Part shown: piece after piece, positions 31,529 to 42,635 of the stretch
Numbering within the stretch: position 1 is the first letter of the stretch
How the letters are laid out: every line of letters begins with the position of its first letter
NCBI GenBank assembly: GCA_051294375.1
Contig: CM119266.1
Location: 6,217,431 to 6,281,430, forward strand
Length of the DNA: 64,000 nucleotides
DNA from: Paraspadella gotoi
Taxonomy: Eukaryota > Chaetognatha
Direction: 5' to 3'
Notes under the pieces: generated by a model
Databases searched by the model: none
What the model was told of the DNA's origin: nothing
Seen by the model: only the letters and a program-made list of their open reading frames with translations
Position numbers and translations under genes: made by a program

Positions 31529-31549
31529 GAGATAGAAAGAAAGAAAGAT

Positions 31550-31627
<78 letters not shown>
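31459..31627. repeat. Microsatellite (GAAA)n
   Basis: About 42 AAAG/GAAA units with a few GATA/GAGA interruptions. The Lys-Glu-Arg and Phe-Leu-Ser frames are artefacts. Confidence 0.97.
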
Positions 31628-31632
<5 letters not shown>

Positions 31633-33030
31633 AAAAAGAAACTTAGACAAAATAAATGAAGAGGAAATTCTCGCGACCAAAAAAAGTACAAAGAATTTAA
31701 GAGAGAGAAAGAAAAAAAAAAGAAAACTTGTAGCAGTTTTTTTGTTCTGTCTTCCTTTTTTATTCTTTTCCTTTCTTCCTTTTTTTCCTTTTTTTTTATC
31801 TTTTCTCTCCTTTTTTCTCTTCTTTTTTTTTCTCGTACCTAAACATTAAACCGAAAAGAGACGCGACAACCTGAAAAGAACTCGGGGAAATGAAAGCGAA
31901 AAAAAATTGTAAAAAGCGAAATCTAAGACGAAAAGAAAAAAAGAGAAACTTTAATACAAACAAAGTTAAACGAATAGAATCACTCAGACTGGCGCGACCA
32001 AGGTAAAGAAAAGGATACATTATACATTATACTATATACAATTATACATAACGACGACAGTGGGGAAAAAATTAAAACCCTCCTAGTCTTAAAACAAAAT
32101 TGCGCGAAATTAAATTCGTCGAAAAATATTTTATAAATTTATTGCAATTCTGAATTTCTATTCTCCCGCAAAAAAAAAGGAAGTCGGCGAACGAATACAA
32201 ACATTAGAAACAGATGTCGCTCCTTACGAGACCCCCTTGTTATTTTGTTTCAGTTACTCCCGTATTTCTTCTTATTAAATTTTTCTTCAAATATTAAATC
32301 GGCCCGACAGATGTCAGCAGGTGTCCCGCGGTACAACGATGAGGCGTGGAATCCCGAGGCGGGTGGATTGGAGACAGGAGACAAAGCCGATGTCAAATTT
32401 GAACGACTCGTTGTTTACCAAAGGGATTTTAGTTCAGGATGGATAAATTCGAGCAAATGATAACAGTCGATTCCAAGTCTAACGGAATCGATCAAAAATG
32501 TCGATATTTTTTTTTTCCCAATTTCGTATTCATGTATTCGAGCGAAACTTAAAAAGTGAAACTCTTTCAAATGGCGGAATTTGAAATTTTCCAAAGTATG
32601 AATCAATTGTGAAATATTTTTTACGTCTTCCACGTGGTGGGCGAAGTCACGATTCGAGATTTGCTGTGGGCGGGACGGAGTGAGGCGAATTCTTGGCGTT
32701 GTTTGCGTGAAAGGTGTGAGAGGTAAAAAATAGATGTGGTGTTCGTTCATTGGTTAAAAAAAAAGTAAGACCCGTTCTTGAGTTCGTTAATTTACTGAGG
32801 AATTTTAAAAATAACTTGTTATCCAATGAATTCTTTTAACAAATCAATGGTCTGAGATTTTTTGATTGTAAATAAAACAGTCAATAAAATGGAATATATT
32901 TTGTTAGTAGGTTAATTTAAAACCTTGGTTGAATTTACAACATTTAGCTGACGGAATGATATTCACTCCACAAGCCGCCGGTGAAAAAGAAAGAGATCTC
33001 ACACTGAGTCAACGCAGGTAACTGAGTCAA

Positions 33031-33153
33031 GTGATAAAACAAACCTCTAAAGTGATAAAACAAACCCCTAAGGTGATAAAACAAACCCCTTAGGTGATAA
33101 AACAATATTCCTAAAGTGATAAAACAAATCCGTGAACTGATAAAACAAATCCG
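33031..33153. repeat. 21-bp tandem repeat, 6 copies
   Basis: The unit is close to GTGATAAAACAAACCCCTAA plus one base. Six copies become more divergent to the right. Because the unit is a multiple of three, the minus strand stays open across it as a repeating GLFYHLR peptide within a 156-codon open frame (32944-33414). I judge that frame not to be a gene. Confidence 0.9.
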
Positions 33154-34189
33154 GTGAAGGGTGAAAAGGTCCCTAAGTATTTTTTTCGAACGTGAAAAGG
33201 AATTTCGCCTCACAAGGAATTCCGAGATAAGGAGATGGCAAAATAGAGAACGACGGTTGGAATGCCAGTCAGAAAAGGATCGGTGCCAGTCGCTGTAAAC
33301 GGGGCGATTATTGGACAAACGATGAATTTCACGCTTTTTCGTTTTATTGACTCGTCTCACTGAGAGTCGACAAACACGATAACAAACAAACGTGATGTAC
33401 AATTTGTTCATCACAAAATAGAATCACGTGAACTTTCTAAAGTTTTCCAGATTATTAATTTCCTTGGACGGAATGGAAGGGCATATCTTTATGAAATACT
33501 ATTTCGACATGATAAAATTGAACGCTAGCATTTTGAAGCCAATAAAAAGTTATGGGACCATCGAAAATAAAACTATCAACCAGTCTATGTAAATAACTCG
33601 AAAGTTAAAGACAAAGTTATCTAGCTACCTCGGAAAATTATTTTAATATAAAAAAAGACTCGTTTTGAAAACCAGTTTTGGCCGGCTCCATCCCTTCCTA
33701 CTCTCCCCTTAAACCCTGGAGTCAGGTTCAGCCGCAAAAACAAACCGTCTTGAGACGTTTTAGCGAAAGTCGTCGTCGTCGTCGTTATCAACAACTAAAC
33801 CGGTTTGTCAACCGCTTTACAAGAGTCGCACCGGTTTAATTGCCTCGGGAAGTAAGTTTTCTGTTTAGAAATTTTGCTCGATTGCAGACTTGCGGAATTT
33901 TTTGGTTTTTTCTTTGATCGAAAGTATTATTTTTTTTGTCTTTTTACTCTTTTTAACGTGGCTTGCCTCTGAACGCAACTGGGCCCGCATAACGGCATCT
34001 TTGATCGTATATATTTTTTTCGATCGGTCGTCACGCCCTTTTTTTCTCTACATCCTCATGTCTCTGATCGCACTTCGGCCTCTTCGCCAGCTTCTCTGAT
34101 CGCACCTTTGCCATCTCACCGTCGTCTTTGATCGAACTTCTTAATCGATCCGTCGCCACGCCCACTTTTCTTCTTCCTCTTTCTCCACC

Positions 34190-37100
34190 ATGGCTTACAT
34201 GCAAAAGGTCTTTGGTTTCGTCCGCGACGACGAGAGCTTCGAGACACTCCGCCCGTGGTGGGAAGTCGTCCTTTCCTTCTCCATCGACATCATGGTCTTG
34301 GCTTCCGTGACCTCGGTGACTTCTGACCTCTTCCAAGGAGCCGGTTCACTCATATGCATCCCGTCCAACAAGACGGAAGGCTCCGCTTGGGACAAGCAAC
34401 AGTTCGTCGAGCAAGAGTGCACGGAACTGTGGCCGCTTTATGCCAAGTACTTTCCTTACTTTCTCGTGCTGCAATGCATTCCGTTTATGGCCATCAGCAA
34501 GGCGTGGAAGAGGATCTGCGGGGATCAGTTGAAGCTGTTCAACAAGCTCGCCGAAGAGTGCCGGGCTTCGCCGATCACGAAGCTGAGGGTCGACAACTTT
34601 TTAAGGTTTCAGGTGAGAGAGGGATAACCGGGGAAGGGAGACAAATCTCAATCGATCTTTAAGTAATAACAATGAATCTTACGAGTTATCTTGTAGTTTG
34701 AATTTATTTACTATGCAATAGTATGCAATTGTACTATGCATAGTATGCATTAAGTTTAATTAAATCAAGTTACCTTAAATTCAAGAATTTTTGATGGTTA
34801 GAAATCTAATGCAGCAAAAAAGATTCTTAAATGCGTGATAGGTCGTTAACATTTTTTTAACTTATCATTCATCGAGTTTTGTTATTAATTAATTTTTAAT
34901 ATCTAATTGAGTACAATTAATAATCATATCCAGTCTCGAAGAATGGCCAACGCGGGACGAAAAGACGTTTGGCCCAAAGGCGACTCGAACCACAACGACG
35001 ACAAGACNNNNNNNNNNAACGCCGACGCCCAGATGGACGACATGGAAGGCGCAACCGCCGAAGAGTTCGTCTGCCTTCAGCTCGACGCCGACGACGCTCG
35101 AAACGCCATCTCTCTTTACGATCGAATCAGGGAATTAGAGGCAACGCTCGATCTTTACAGCAGGTGGCGCGGGAGGGAAGGGGGAAGGGGTTCGAGGGGG
35201 AAAGGGGGACAGATGCATGATATTTTTCACGGAGGACAGATGCAGGCTAAGAAATAGGAAATCAGGCCCTGCCTGGCCTGGACTGGCAGGAGCCAAAAAA
35301 AGATAGGACAAAGGTGGTCTAATTATGATATCAACATCATCCAAGTAAATCAAGTTTGTCTATTCAATTAAATCAAGGATTGTCTTTAAATGAATGATAA
35401 AAATTTTTTACAAAATCCTCCAGACAAAAAAAAAAGTTTTCTCTCCTCTGCTCTCCCCCTCAGCTCCTGCGCCACCTACTTTCGGAAGTGTGTCGTCAGC
35501 GTAGCCTTCGGCGCCATCGTCGTCGGTTGGGGCGCTAAACAAATCGCCATCCGCGACTTTGACTTTTACTTTCCTTGTTCTCTCGATCGGCTGCATCACG
35601 CCCACATTCTAGACATCTTCGACTACACCTGCGTGAACAAGACGACCACCATGAGCGCGATGCTACAGGTGAGAACTATTGCTGCGGGGTCAGGTTGTGC
35701 TGCATGCTGCAGGTAAGGAAATAGCGCTAGGCTGCAGGTGAGGAGGAGGAGCGAATCTAGGACCACCTTGAATGCGGCAAAGGCAAAAATAATAAGCGCC
35801 ACCTCATTCTTTTAAAATAGAACACTTATTGTAAATAAAAATTAAGTGATGGTGAATGAAGTCATATCATTAAAATACTTTTTCAGATAGCTATCGCTGT
35901 AATCATTATCCTTCCACTTCACTTTTCCCTTCCAGTATCTGTTCCTAGTCGTCGTCTCCGTCCACATCCTCATGCAAATCTGGGGATTCCTCCACTGCCT
36001 CGCGGCTTCGGCTCCCAAGCGGCCCGTCGCCGCCCCTCGATCCGCCGACATCCCTTTGCTGCCCACGAAGGCGGAACGAGCGGCGATGGAAGAGGGTGCC
36101 GCCGAGGACCAATTCGACGCTTGCGAGACTCTCGTGTCGCCGGATGACGTACCGGCGTCTTACCCTTGGTGGCGCCAGTTGGGGCACGTCGTCGTCATGG
36201 ACAAAAACGGCGCCAACGATTCGAGGTTCCTGCAGCAACTTCTCCGCAACTCGGACAAGGATGCGATGTTGAAGTTCGAGGCGTTCGGAGAGCGGAGGTA
36301 TCGCGATCGGTTGGAGGATGTGGCGACGTGCATCCAGTGGCCTTACGCCAAGTTGAAGGAAGAGATGAATAAGGCGGCGGCGGAGGATCAGGTGAGTGGC
36401 CAGGCCGGCAAAAACAAAATAGCGCTTCAAAGAATCTCAAGGAAAAATAGGAAAAAAATTAAGAGAAACTGAAATATACTAATTGAAATTACTGAAATAA
36501 TTCGAATTATCGAAATACAATCAAGTAATCAACGAATAAACGTAGGTGTGGCTTATTCTATGACTCTCTTACAGACCAACTTCGAGCACACCCTCTCCCT
36601 GGCGGACGTCAATCTGCTCACCCTTCCCCGAGGTCTGGTCAAGCTGCCCGCGGCCAACTGCATCCTCGTCGAACTGGACGTCTCCTTCAACGAGAATCTC
36701 GTGGATCTGGATAGGGGTGTGCTCGAGTGGCTTGCCAAAGGTCTCACCACCTTCAAGTGTCGACAGTCGGGACTCATCGACGTCGGTCCCATCGCCGAGA
36801 CGCTCGTCAATCTCACGTGAGAGACTGAAGGATATTTTAAGATATTAACCTAACTTTTAAGATTTTAACGATCAAATATTCATGTTTTATGTTTCAAAAA
36901 CGCAATTAGTAGTATCCAGTGAAGTAAAATTCAAGTAAAGATGATCGATTTGGTAGTACACTATATCGTTAACGAGATTTACAAAGGGTAAGAGTAATTT
37001 ATTTTTTCTCTTTTCGAAATGAAATTGGAAATCCTAATTCGAAGCGATCATGTTTTTGAGTATTCAAGCTGCAACCTCGTCCCCCCAAAAAAGGAAACAA

Positions 37101-37659
37101 AATTATTTTCTCCTTCGCTCATGAATAAAACTGTAGCGACGACCCGAAATGACCTCGTTCAATGTTTTTATCAATTCCCCTTTCTCTTTCTCCTCTCCCT
37201 AAATTTCTTTAACCCCCTTATATAAACTAAATGTTCTCTTTACCTTGTTTTGACATTAGACTGTAGTACTGAATGAACCATGGTTAATTCGAAATAAAAC
37301 GCATACTTAAGCCCCTCAACTCCCCCCCCTTCTTTCCTAAAATTCCCCACTCATTTTCTCACCTCACCCTTCCCCCCCCCATCCCCCCTAACCTCAGATA
37401 CCTCGACGTCTCCTTCAATAAGATCGAGACCCTCCCCGCCTCGATGGAAAACCTGCAGCGCCTGCGGTCTCTCACGCTTCTCAGCAACCCCTTGCGACGC
37501 CGCGAGACGAAGGCGGCCCTGAGGGCGTCGGTGCTGCCGCTGCCGCATCTCAAGGAGCTCGTGGTGGAGGCGCGTTTCCTCGAGGAGGAAGAGGAAGAGG
37601 ATTTGAAGTTCATCGCTTCGGAGTTGGCGCCGAATTTGTTCAATAGGAGGAAGTTGTGA
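34190..37659 (+). CDS. LRRC8-like (pannexin-type channel + leucine-rich repeat) protein, 6 exons
   Basis: Exons: 34190-34612, 34934-35163, 35464-35668, 35936-36391, 36575-36816, 37398-37659. All have GT-AG borders and compatible phases, giving 605 residues. LRRC8 proteins form hexameric volume-regulated anion channels in the plasma membrane. The N-terminus shows LRPWWEV before TM1 (about 25-45), ICIP just after it and AKYFPYFLVLQ in TM2 (about 84-105), all LRRC8 hallmarks. TM3 is about 227-247 and TM4 about 287-308. Extracellular loop 1 has C56 and C77 plus sequon N60; loop 2 has C256 and C274 plus sequon N276. Residues about 439-570 hold leucine-rich repeats (LDVSFNENLVDLD, YLDVSFNKIETLP). 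Vertebrate LRRC8s are about 800 residues with 15 or more repeats, so the LRR domain here is short. Exon 2 contains a 10-N gap (35008-35017) that keeps the frame. An AATAAA lies 71 bp after the stop. Function by homology only. Confidence 0.85.
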
Positions 37660-37729
37660 ATGAAGAGATGAGGGAATGAATGAATGAATAACTGGTTAAA
37701 TGAATGGCAATGTGTGAATGGTTTGATTA

Positions 37730-37735
37730 AATAAA
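37730..37735 (+). promoter_or_regulatory. Polyadenylation signal of the LRRC8-like gene
   Basis: AATAAA about 70 bp after the stop codon, in the right orientation. Confidence 0.5.
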
Positions 37736-39685
37736 AAGAGGTGAAGGGTGAAGCAGATAAAATTGTAAAACATTCAATATTCATGGAGGTTTATTCCTTT
37801 AAATTTAAAAAAAAGCTATCACTTGTCCAGAACTAATTAAACTCATTCGAATCAAATAGACTTTCACTTTCGAAACGACACGAAAATTCGAGTCGATTTT
37901 CTATTCTGATGGTGAATCAAAACAACTATTACTTTCGCAAACGTAGTGATCAACTTAGGGAATACTTAATTTTATAAGTTTATCTTATCCCCTTTTTTTT
38001 TCCTTTAATTTTTCTCGATAAACAAATGGCAAAAAAGAAAAAAAAAGCCATTTTCTCCCATCCGAGCTTGGTAAACAAACTCGAAGTTCGACGAATAAAC
38101 ATCAAAATGTCAAAAGTCAAAAACGTCAAATGCCAAAAAATTAATTTCAAAGTCGATGATTGTTTGGAAATCGCAGATTCCCTCTACAGTCGCCAATCGA
38201 AATAATAAAAGCGAGATGAAAGCAGAAGCAAAACGTAATTAAAAACTGAAAAAAAAAAACCCGCTTTCTCGCGAAAGGAAAGTTGATATAAATAAACTCG
38301 AACTTAACAAAAAACTTTTGTAAAAAAGGGAAAGTTGTGTTGGCGTCGTCATGCGAGGACGTTTCTATTTTGATCGTAAGGCTTTTGGGAATGATTGGGA
38401 TGCCAAGTCGTATCATGGATTATTATATAATCATACGTTGTACGCACTATATTGTCATAAACAGCCGGTTTTTAAGTTTTTTGTTTTGCTTTTAAACAAG
38501 GAATGCGATTTGTTATAATTTTCTTTCTTTTGTTTAGTTGAAGAAAAGAAAAGGATTTGACGAAGTTCCGTTCGTCGGCGGCGACGTCGTCTTCGTCGTT
38601 TGATCGTCTGTTTTTAAAAGTAAAAATGTTTTAAAATAAATGATAAATAATCAATAAACCCATTTGAATAACTCACTAAAGAGGGAGGAGGAAGGAAAAG
38701 TCGGGGAAGCGAAATTTCCGCTGCCGAAACTGATGTCCAGCGGAGATTTGAAAGATGGCTGAAGAAAAATGAGAGAAGGTTATCATCTCGGGTATGCAAT
38801 CAAGGGGTATGCATAGGGGTAATTAGGGTTTGCACCAAGGGGGTCACGAACCATATTCAATTTATTTATGTTGATATTCGAAAATTGTCAGAAAAAAAAA
38901 AATTGGAGCCGAATGGAAAGAAAAATGTAATTTAATAAACTAATTGCAAAGAAATTTCAGCGGATGTTTCACCAGATTCAATTTTAAGGCAAGTATCGAA
39001 ATGATCATCTGACATCTTCCCAGAGAAAGAACCGTATTTTTTATTTTATTATTTTTAACTTACCCAGACCTCTGTTTAATCCAACAGATTTTTTTCTGTC
39101 GATGACTGCGCACCACGCGTAAATAAATGATAAAGTAATATTAAAATCAAGGTAAAGACAACCGTCTTCCAGAACCGTCTTCAGATAAAGAAAAATATTT
39201 TTGAATCAGAGAGACAAAATGCAAATGTCATTTTACGACAACGGATAAAATTTGAGGAAAAAAAGTCATGGAAAAAAATGCATTTCCCGCTGGCAAAAGC
39301 AAAAATATTGGAAATGAAGAATGATTGTCACGAAGGTTTATCGGAAAGAAAATTTCGGGATATAAAAAACAAACAGAGTAGAAGCTTACGAGAAGAATTG
39401 CACGCCGTAAAATAATATAATAATAAAATAATATAAGTATGGCCGTTCTCTATTTAAAAGAATCCTTTTATTTATTGGTAAGAACGATAAGAAATTGATA
39501 CTGAATCAAATGCAAAAAAATAATATTCAAAGAAGGTTAAAATAAATAGTTTCGTAACTTTAAATATAAATATTATAAATTGTTGTAGACTTTCTTGATG
39601 GAAGTAAGTGAAGAGAAAAAAAAAACTTAAATTGTATCATATTAAGTAGTATTGTATTGTGTAGCACCAATTTAATTTTGAATAC
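37736..39685. other. Intergenic region between convergent genes
   Basis: Mostly AT-rich. On the minus strand, 38651-38758 looks exon-like: it is preceded by TTTTTCTTCAG, is open in phase 0 for 35 codons (beginning PSFKSPLDISFG) and then stops. It could be the missing last exon of CED-6, but I see no family match there. The gene's true 3' end is unresolved. Confidence 0.3.
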
Positions 39686-40085
39686 CTGAAGCTCCGCCTG
39701 AAAGGGCGACATCCCAAAGAGGTCGTCGGCGCCGAAAGGGTTGGCCTCCGCCCGCGGAGGCACGAACGGCACCGCCCCGAACATGTCCGGCTCCGCGGGC
39801 GCCGAGGAAATGGTCGGCGCGACCGAGGGAGCGGCACCGCCGCCGAACATCGCCGGCTCCGAGGCCAGGGGTGTGGCTCCAAAGACGTCGGTCTCGACGG
39901 GCATCGGCGCCGCCCCGAAGAGGTCTTCTCCGGACGTCGGCGCCGGAGGAGTCGGCGTGGCGGGTTGTTGGCGCCGCGGCGGACGAGGCGGCGGAGCGAG
40001 GCTGGGAAGGACGGAGTCGTCGGACGGTTTGGAGGCGGCGGAGGATGTCGTGGGGGCGAAGGATACGGAAGCGTAGATCGGAGCA

Positions 40086-40117
<32 letters not shown>

Positions 40118-42635
40118 GCTGCTGAAAGATCCGGACGAAAACGAAGAAGAAAAGAATTCGTCTTCGTCGAAGAGAAGATTTTCCAAACGACGACCGACGG
40201 GATCCTGAAAATGATCTTAGATCTTAGATCATCTTTCATCTTGATCCATTTAAACTTTTGACCTTGGATCGAACAAGAATGATGCTAAGATTTTCGCATA
40301 GTGGACACTTTATAAAGTTTTACTCTGAGAAAACTAAGCCCATGCCATCTTTAAAGTCGTTCACCCGATCTTACTTCATCTAATCGTTTCTAGAGAATTT
40401 ACTTGCCTAATGTCGTTGAGCATCTGCATACCTCACTACCAATATCATTCCCTCGCCCCCCACAGTCACACACCCAAACCTGTTGATGCGGCGCCGGCGA
40501 CATCGGCAGTGTTCGTCGACGCCGTTCTTTTCTTCGCTCGTGTCGATCAAGTTCGTCGCTGCGGCTCCGTTGACCGAGGCGGCGGGGGCTGGCGCTGCGG
40601 CTGCTTGTCGTTATTCCTTTTTCCGAGAGTTTGGATTCCAATTCTTTGATCTTCGCCTTCAGCTCTTGATTTTCCTTCTCGTATTCCGCCACCTGAGGGA
40701 AAAAAAAATTCAAGTAAATTTTTGACATTAATTGACTTAGCTGTTTATCGCTTATTTCCATATTTGTTTTGTTACAATTACAGTAGAGAATTAAAGAATT
40801 AAATTAAAGAATTAAATAAGAATGAAACCAAAAAAATGTTTCAATTTATTGGAGGAACTTTTGAAACATGGTCCAGTTGGGGGCCTCCTACAGATCCAGT
40901 TCTCCAACCTGCCATTTATCAGTTGCCTCACCCACATATCAGTACGTCCATTATTGATCAAAAAGTAAGATTTTTATCGATCAATGGCCCTTATCAACCA
41001 ACTCCATCCCTCCGACCTGCGTTTTCAGCTTGACCATCTCGTCCTTGATGCTGGAGGGTCGGCCCTGTTGCTCCACGAACTGATTGTAGGCGATCTCGAA
41101 GGCCTGTCCGACGGTGAGGGTGATCTCTTCCGCGCATTTCTCGCTGTCGAACACGAAGCAAACGTGTTGCTTCGTCGTTTCCTCCTGAGGTCGATAACAA
41201 GCATAGTGAAGAGACAGTAATAGTTGTTATGTGTTAGTGACAAAACCGTTCAATATAAGCTGTCCCTGAGCTTCGGATCAGGCTGTAACACCGTGTTACA
41301 GGCGGGTTAAGCCCCCGTCCCTCTAGCGACCACCGGGCTCGAACCCCGGACCTTTAGAGGCGAATGACTTGCCTCCTGCACCAATGGCCGCTGATGGTGG
41401 ATTTTAGTTATATAGTTAATTTAAGCATTATAATTACGGATCATGTTCACATGAGTAAAGTCAACAACTTAATTCTTGAAAACTTACTACTTTAAATTTA
41501 AAACCTTGGCTTCATTTCCCGATCTATTTTTTTAGTGAGATATTGGGATTAATATCAACAATAATGTTGAGGAGAATTGATACTTAATACCGTTCGCGTT
41601 CAATCCGATTTCACATCCAAAAATAAATGAAAAATAAACAAAATAATACTACATAAATTATAAATGAATACTTTGGCAATAAAGGCGAACATTCGTTTGT
41701 CGGTTTTGTCGTCAGCGCAGAAGGAAATCCGATGAAGAGGATAAGAGTGATCCACGATCTGAGAAGAGAGGATATAAAAGTTTATAACGAATTAATTAAG
41801 AGATTCGATATAATAATCTCCGTGATAGGCAAGTCACTCGGTGTGATTTTACAAATCCTACAATAAATTTCGAAGAAATAAAAAAAACTTGGAGATGCGG
41901 GGGATTGAACCCCGGACTTCTCACATGCGAAGCGAGCGCTCTACCACTGAGCTACATCCCCTACCGACGAAATGGCTCACTTTGTACTTGGGGTCTTGAA
42001 TGGTGACAGAATCGACGGAGATGACGAGTTCTTTCTTCGCGGTTTTGATTCCTTCCGCTTTTTTCACGCTTTTGTTAAACTTCATTTTCTGAATCGCGCC
42101 GCGGACGACGTCGATGCCTTTCGGGTCGTCGACGTTGACGAAACCGAGGAACTGGTGGATGAAAAACGAGAGAACTTAACTCGGAGTGGGACTGTTCTTT
42201 TATTTTTAATTCGGGTTATTTCGCTTTATTCTTAAGTAACGTGGAAATTTTGAGTTGAAATTATAATTAGTTATTTACAGTGTAGTTTGTGCTACATTTA
42301 TTTTTTTTTTCAGTCGTAAGCTATCATTAAAAACTAATAATAAATGACAATTCTTCAGGTAAATTAAGACTGTAAAATCCCGACACGAAATAATTCCACC
42401 TCTTCCTCCTTACCTTGACAACGTAGGTGACCTTCCCTTTGTGCAGCGCCTCTGCCGGGTGAGGCCATTTCTTAAACTCCCCGTCAACGTTCATCCCATG
42501 AGCGCCGCTTTTCTCGTCGCGGCGCCACTTGAGAAAACTCGGACTACGGAATTTGCTGGCGCCGGACGAGCTGGCGGCGCCGTTAACGGTTACGCCGTCC
42601 GCGGCGCCGGCGCCGGCTTTGCCGTAGGACGACAT
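39686..42635 (-). CDS. ced-6: CED-6/GULP engulfment adaptor (PTB domain), 6 exons found, 3' end unresolved
   Basis: A cytoplasmic adaptor that links phagocytic receptors (CED-1/LRP1/MEGF10 type NPxY tails) to engulfment. Exons (minus): 42414-42635, 41981-42151, 41672-41758, 41017-41184, 40480-40692, 39686-40204. All introns are GT-AG and phase 0, giving 460 residues before the unresolved C-terminus. The PTB domain spans about residues 60-190: [52 protein letters not shown] and [19 protein letters not shown] are GULP signatures. A coiled coil ([20 protein letters not shown]) follows, then an Arg/Ser-rich stretch and a Pro/Ala-rich tail with repeated DLFGA/DVFGA/DMFGA motifs, as in GULP. The ATG is directly preceded by a T-rich stretch ending CCGCCAG, so a 5' UTR splice acceptor may abut the start. 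The last exon is missing: reading through at 39686 gives a non-conserved tail. Confidence 0.93.
41325..41392 (-). repeat. tRNA-like element (probable tRNA-derived SINE head)
   Basis: In a CED-6 intron, on the same strand as the gene. The minus strand shows a 7-bp acceptor-like stem (AGCGGCC with GGTCGCT, one G-T pair), an A-box-like TGGTGCAGGAGG, a 5-bp T-stem (CCGGG/CCCGG) and a B-box GGTTCGAGCCC. The anticodon arm is poor and position 33 is not T, so it is not a functional tRNA. Downstream (about 41284-41300) is the hairpin TGTAACACCGTGTTACA, which may belong to the element body. It may instead be a decayed tRNA pseudogene. Confidence 0.6.
41890..41961 (-). tRNA. tRNA-Ala (anticodon CGC)
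   Basis: A complete cloverleaf: acceptor GGGGATG pairs with CATCTCC and includes the G3-U70 pair that marks alanine tRNAs. D-arm GCTC/GAGC, anticodon arm CTCGC-TTCGCAT-GTGAG (anticodon CGC), T-arm CGGGG-TTCAATC-CCCCG, discriminator A. It has no intron and CCA is not encoded. It lies within the second intron of CED-6 on the same strand. Confidence 0.96.

Larger units (their letters stand above)
29963..34189. other. Intergenic region, no supported gene
   Basis: AT-rich DNA with repeats (GA at about 30470-30500, GAAA at 31459-31627, the 21-bp array at 33031-33153). Open frames around 30135-30512 and 32944-33414 show no family signature. Just upstream of the channel gene there is a donor-like GGAAGTAAGT (about 33849) and a T-rich stretch ending GATTGCAG (about 33880-33887), which could mark a non-coding 5' exon. 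Confidence 0.5.

Noticed and set aside
31084-31849. 158- and 198-codon frames over the GAAA repeat
   Set aside because: Lys-Glu-Arg/Phe-Leu-Ser low complexity only.
33031-33153. CRISPR-like array of 21-bp repeats
   Set aside because: The repeats are directly adjacent with no unique spacers, and the genome is eukaryotic.
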